Source: Pseudoscleropodium purum (taxonomy: Eukaryota; Streptophyta; Bryopsida; Hypnales; Brachytheciaceae). Taken from it: a stretch of DNA of 64,000 nt. A program made the position numbers and the translations under genes. The notes under the pieces were generated by a model, which was given only the letters and a program-made list of their open reading frames with translations, did no database searches and had not been told where the DNA came from. Position 1 is the stretch's first letter. Each line of letters opens with the position of its first letter. The DNA lies in NCBI GenBank assembly GCA_963969395.1, contig OZ017804.1:19220001-19284000 (forward strand), in the 5' to 3' direction. Below, one piece after another: positions 61,701 through 64,000 of this stretch.

Positions 61701-62639
61701 ATGTATTAACTAAAAGTAATACAAAGAATGATTTCCTTAGTTAATACAAAGAATGATTTCCTTAGTTAATACAAAGAATGATCTATTATTTTAAGCCTAT
61801 ACTCCTAAATCTTCAAAACATGTCATAGAATCTATACTATACCTATACAATGTTATATATTAAGCCTAATTACCTTTAAATTCTTAGACTATTCTCACTT
61901 GATTTGAACCTTTTATGTAATTCACATTGCATTTGAACTTATATAAAATATGAGTCTAACAAGGTATGGTGTCTTTTAAATAATAATATTAATAATTAAT
62001 AATAATAATAATTTTTATTTTGGAATATTTTCAAGAGATTGAAATGCATATTTTTTTTAATATTTTGAATTGATTGGCTATTACCATGCCTACATTTTAG
62101 CTTTAGATACACAATTTAATTTCCAAAATTTGAAAGAGAATTTGGGCATTTGAGGTTGTGTTGTTTTATATGTTCAATTAAATCTTTGATTAAATTTATT
62201 TCTTGGAGGCAATGTTTTGTCCAAATTTTATTTTCTAAAATGATATGAGTATTAACCTTGGAAGGACATTGAAGCCAAAACATAAAATAATGGGTGACTC
62301 TTAAGATTAATATAGAATGAAAAATGCACTTCTTGATTCAAAAATTGAATCATTTTTTGTAAAGCACATTGGTGATATTTAATTCTTGTCATTTTAGAGT
62401 TAAATCATTAATTATGATAGCTATACTTACGATTAAATTTCGTTTTATGGTACCTATAATATTATTTATTCTATCATATAACTTACTCTAATTCTCATTG
62501 ATTTAATAATTAGTACTCATCTTGGATATTAATTTAGTGAAGGATGAACTATCCCAATACTAATTTAGATTACTTATAAAACTTAGTTGACAATTAGTAT
62601 TTATGTTGCCACACTTTGTTAGTATTAATAAATTAGCAG

Positions 62640-62640
<1 letters not shown>
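58701..62640. other. AT-rich intergenic DNA, no recognised gene
   Basis: Very AT-rich sequence with many homopolymer runs and no ORF resembling a protein family. The only clear structure is the 25-bp tandem repeat at 61715-61783 and a TAA/AATAAT-rich run near 61980-62010. Confidence 0.5.
61715..61783 (+). repeat. Three tandem copies of a 25-bp unit
   Basis: The unit TTAATACAAAGAATGATTTC-CTTAG occurs almost perfectly three times; the first copy starts AGTAATAC and the third is cut short at GATCTATT. The copies are identical over their shared core, so the expansion is recent. Confidence 0.85.
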
Positions 62641-63998
<1,358 letters not shown>

Positions 63999-64000
63999 TC

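Overview
This is nuclear DNA from a land plant. The genes have many GT-AG introns and GC-rich exons, and they sit as islands in AT-rich, repeat-filled DNA. Five plant genes could be rebuilt exon by exon: a TIME FOR COFFEE (TIC) homologue, a NusB-domain protein with a plastid-targeting-like N terminus, an amidase-signature enzyme, a dormancy/auxin-associated (DRM1/ARP) protein, and the 5' end of a RuvB-like 1 (pontin/RIN1/TIP49a) gene. All are on the + strand. A non-seed plant such as a bryophyte or lycophyte seems most likely, but that is an impression and no marker here settles the species.

Layout. 345-11469: TIC homologue, 17 coding exons, about 2,094 residues, after a 1.5 kb first intron. 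13435-14409: intron-less NusB-domain gene. 15403-20319: amidase gene with about 10 exons; its Ser-cisSer-Lys triad survives splicing, and two of its introns carry diverged copies of one repeat. 21,000-51,000: a 30 kb stretch without a recognisable intact gene, holding a decayed LINE (about 31.6-33.7 kb, - strand) and many short inverted-repeat elements. These include two Tourist-like PIF/Harbinger MITEs with TTA or TAA target duplications, a long-TIR element, a 51-bp-arm foldback, and a family with TAAGGTAGGAGGT-like ends in at least four copies. 51,200-54,400: mixed sequence with a few unassigned minus-strand ORFs. 54429-55610: DRM1/ARP gene with four coding exons. 55,611-62,640: no recognised gene, mostly AT-rich. 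62,640-64,000: promoter and first two coding exons of RuvB-like 1.

The genes do not form a pathway. The NusB and amidase genes are metabolic or plastid housekeeping, TIC is a clock-associated nuclear regulator, DRM1/ARP is a growth-arrest marker, and RuvB-like 1 is a chromatin-remodelling and snoRNP-assembly ATPase. The most unusual structure is in RuvB-like 1 intron 1. It is a tandem array of about 180-bp units, each holding a degraded copy of the intron 1-exon 2 boundary, so two or three decoy exon-2 starts lie upstream of the real one.
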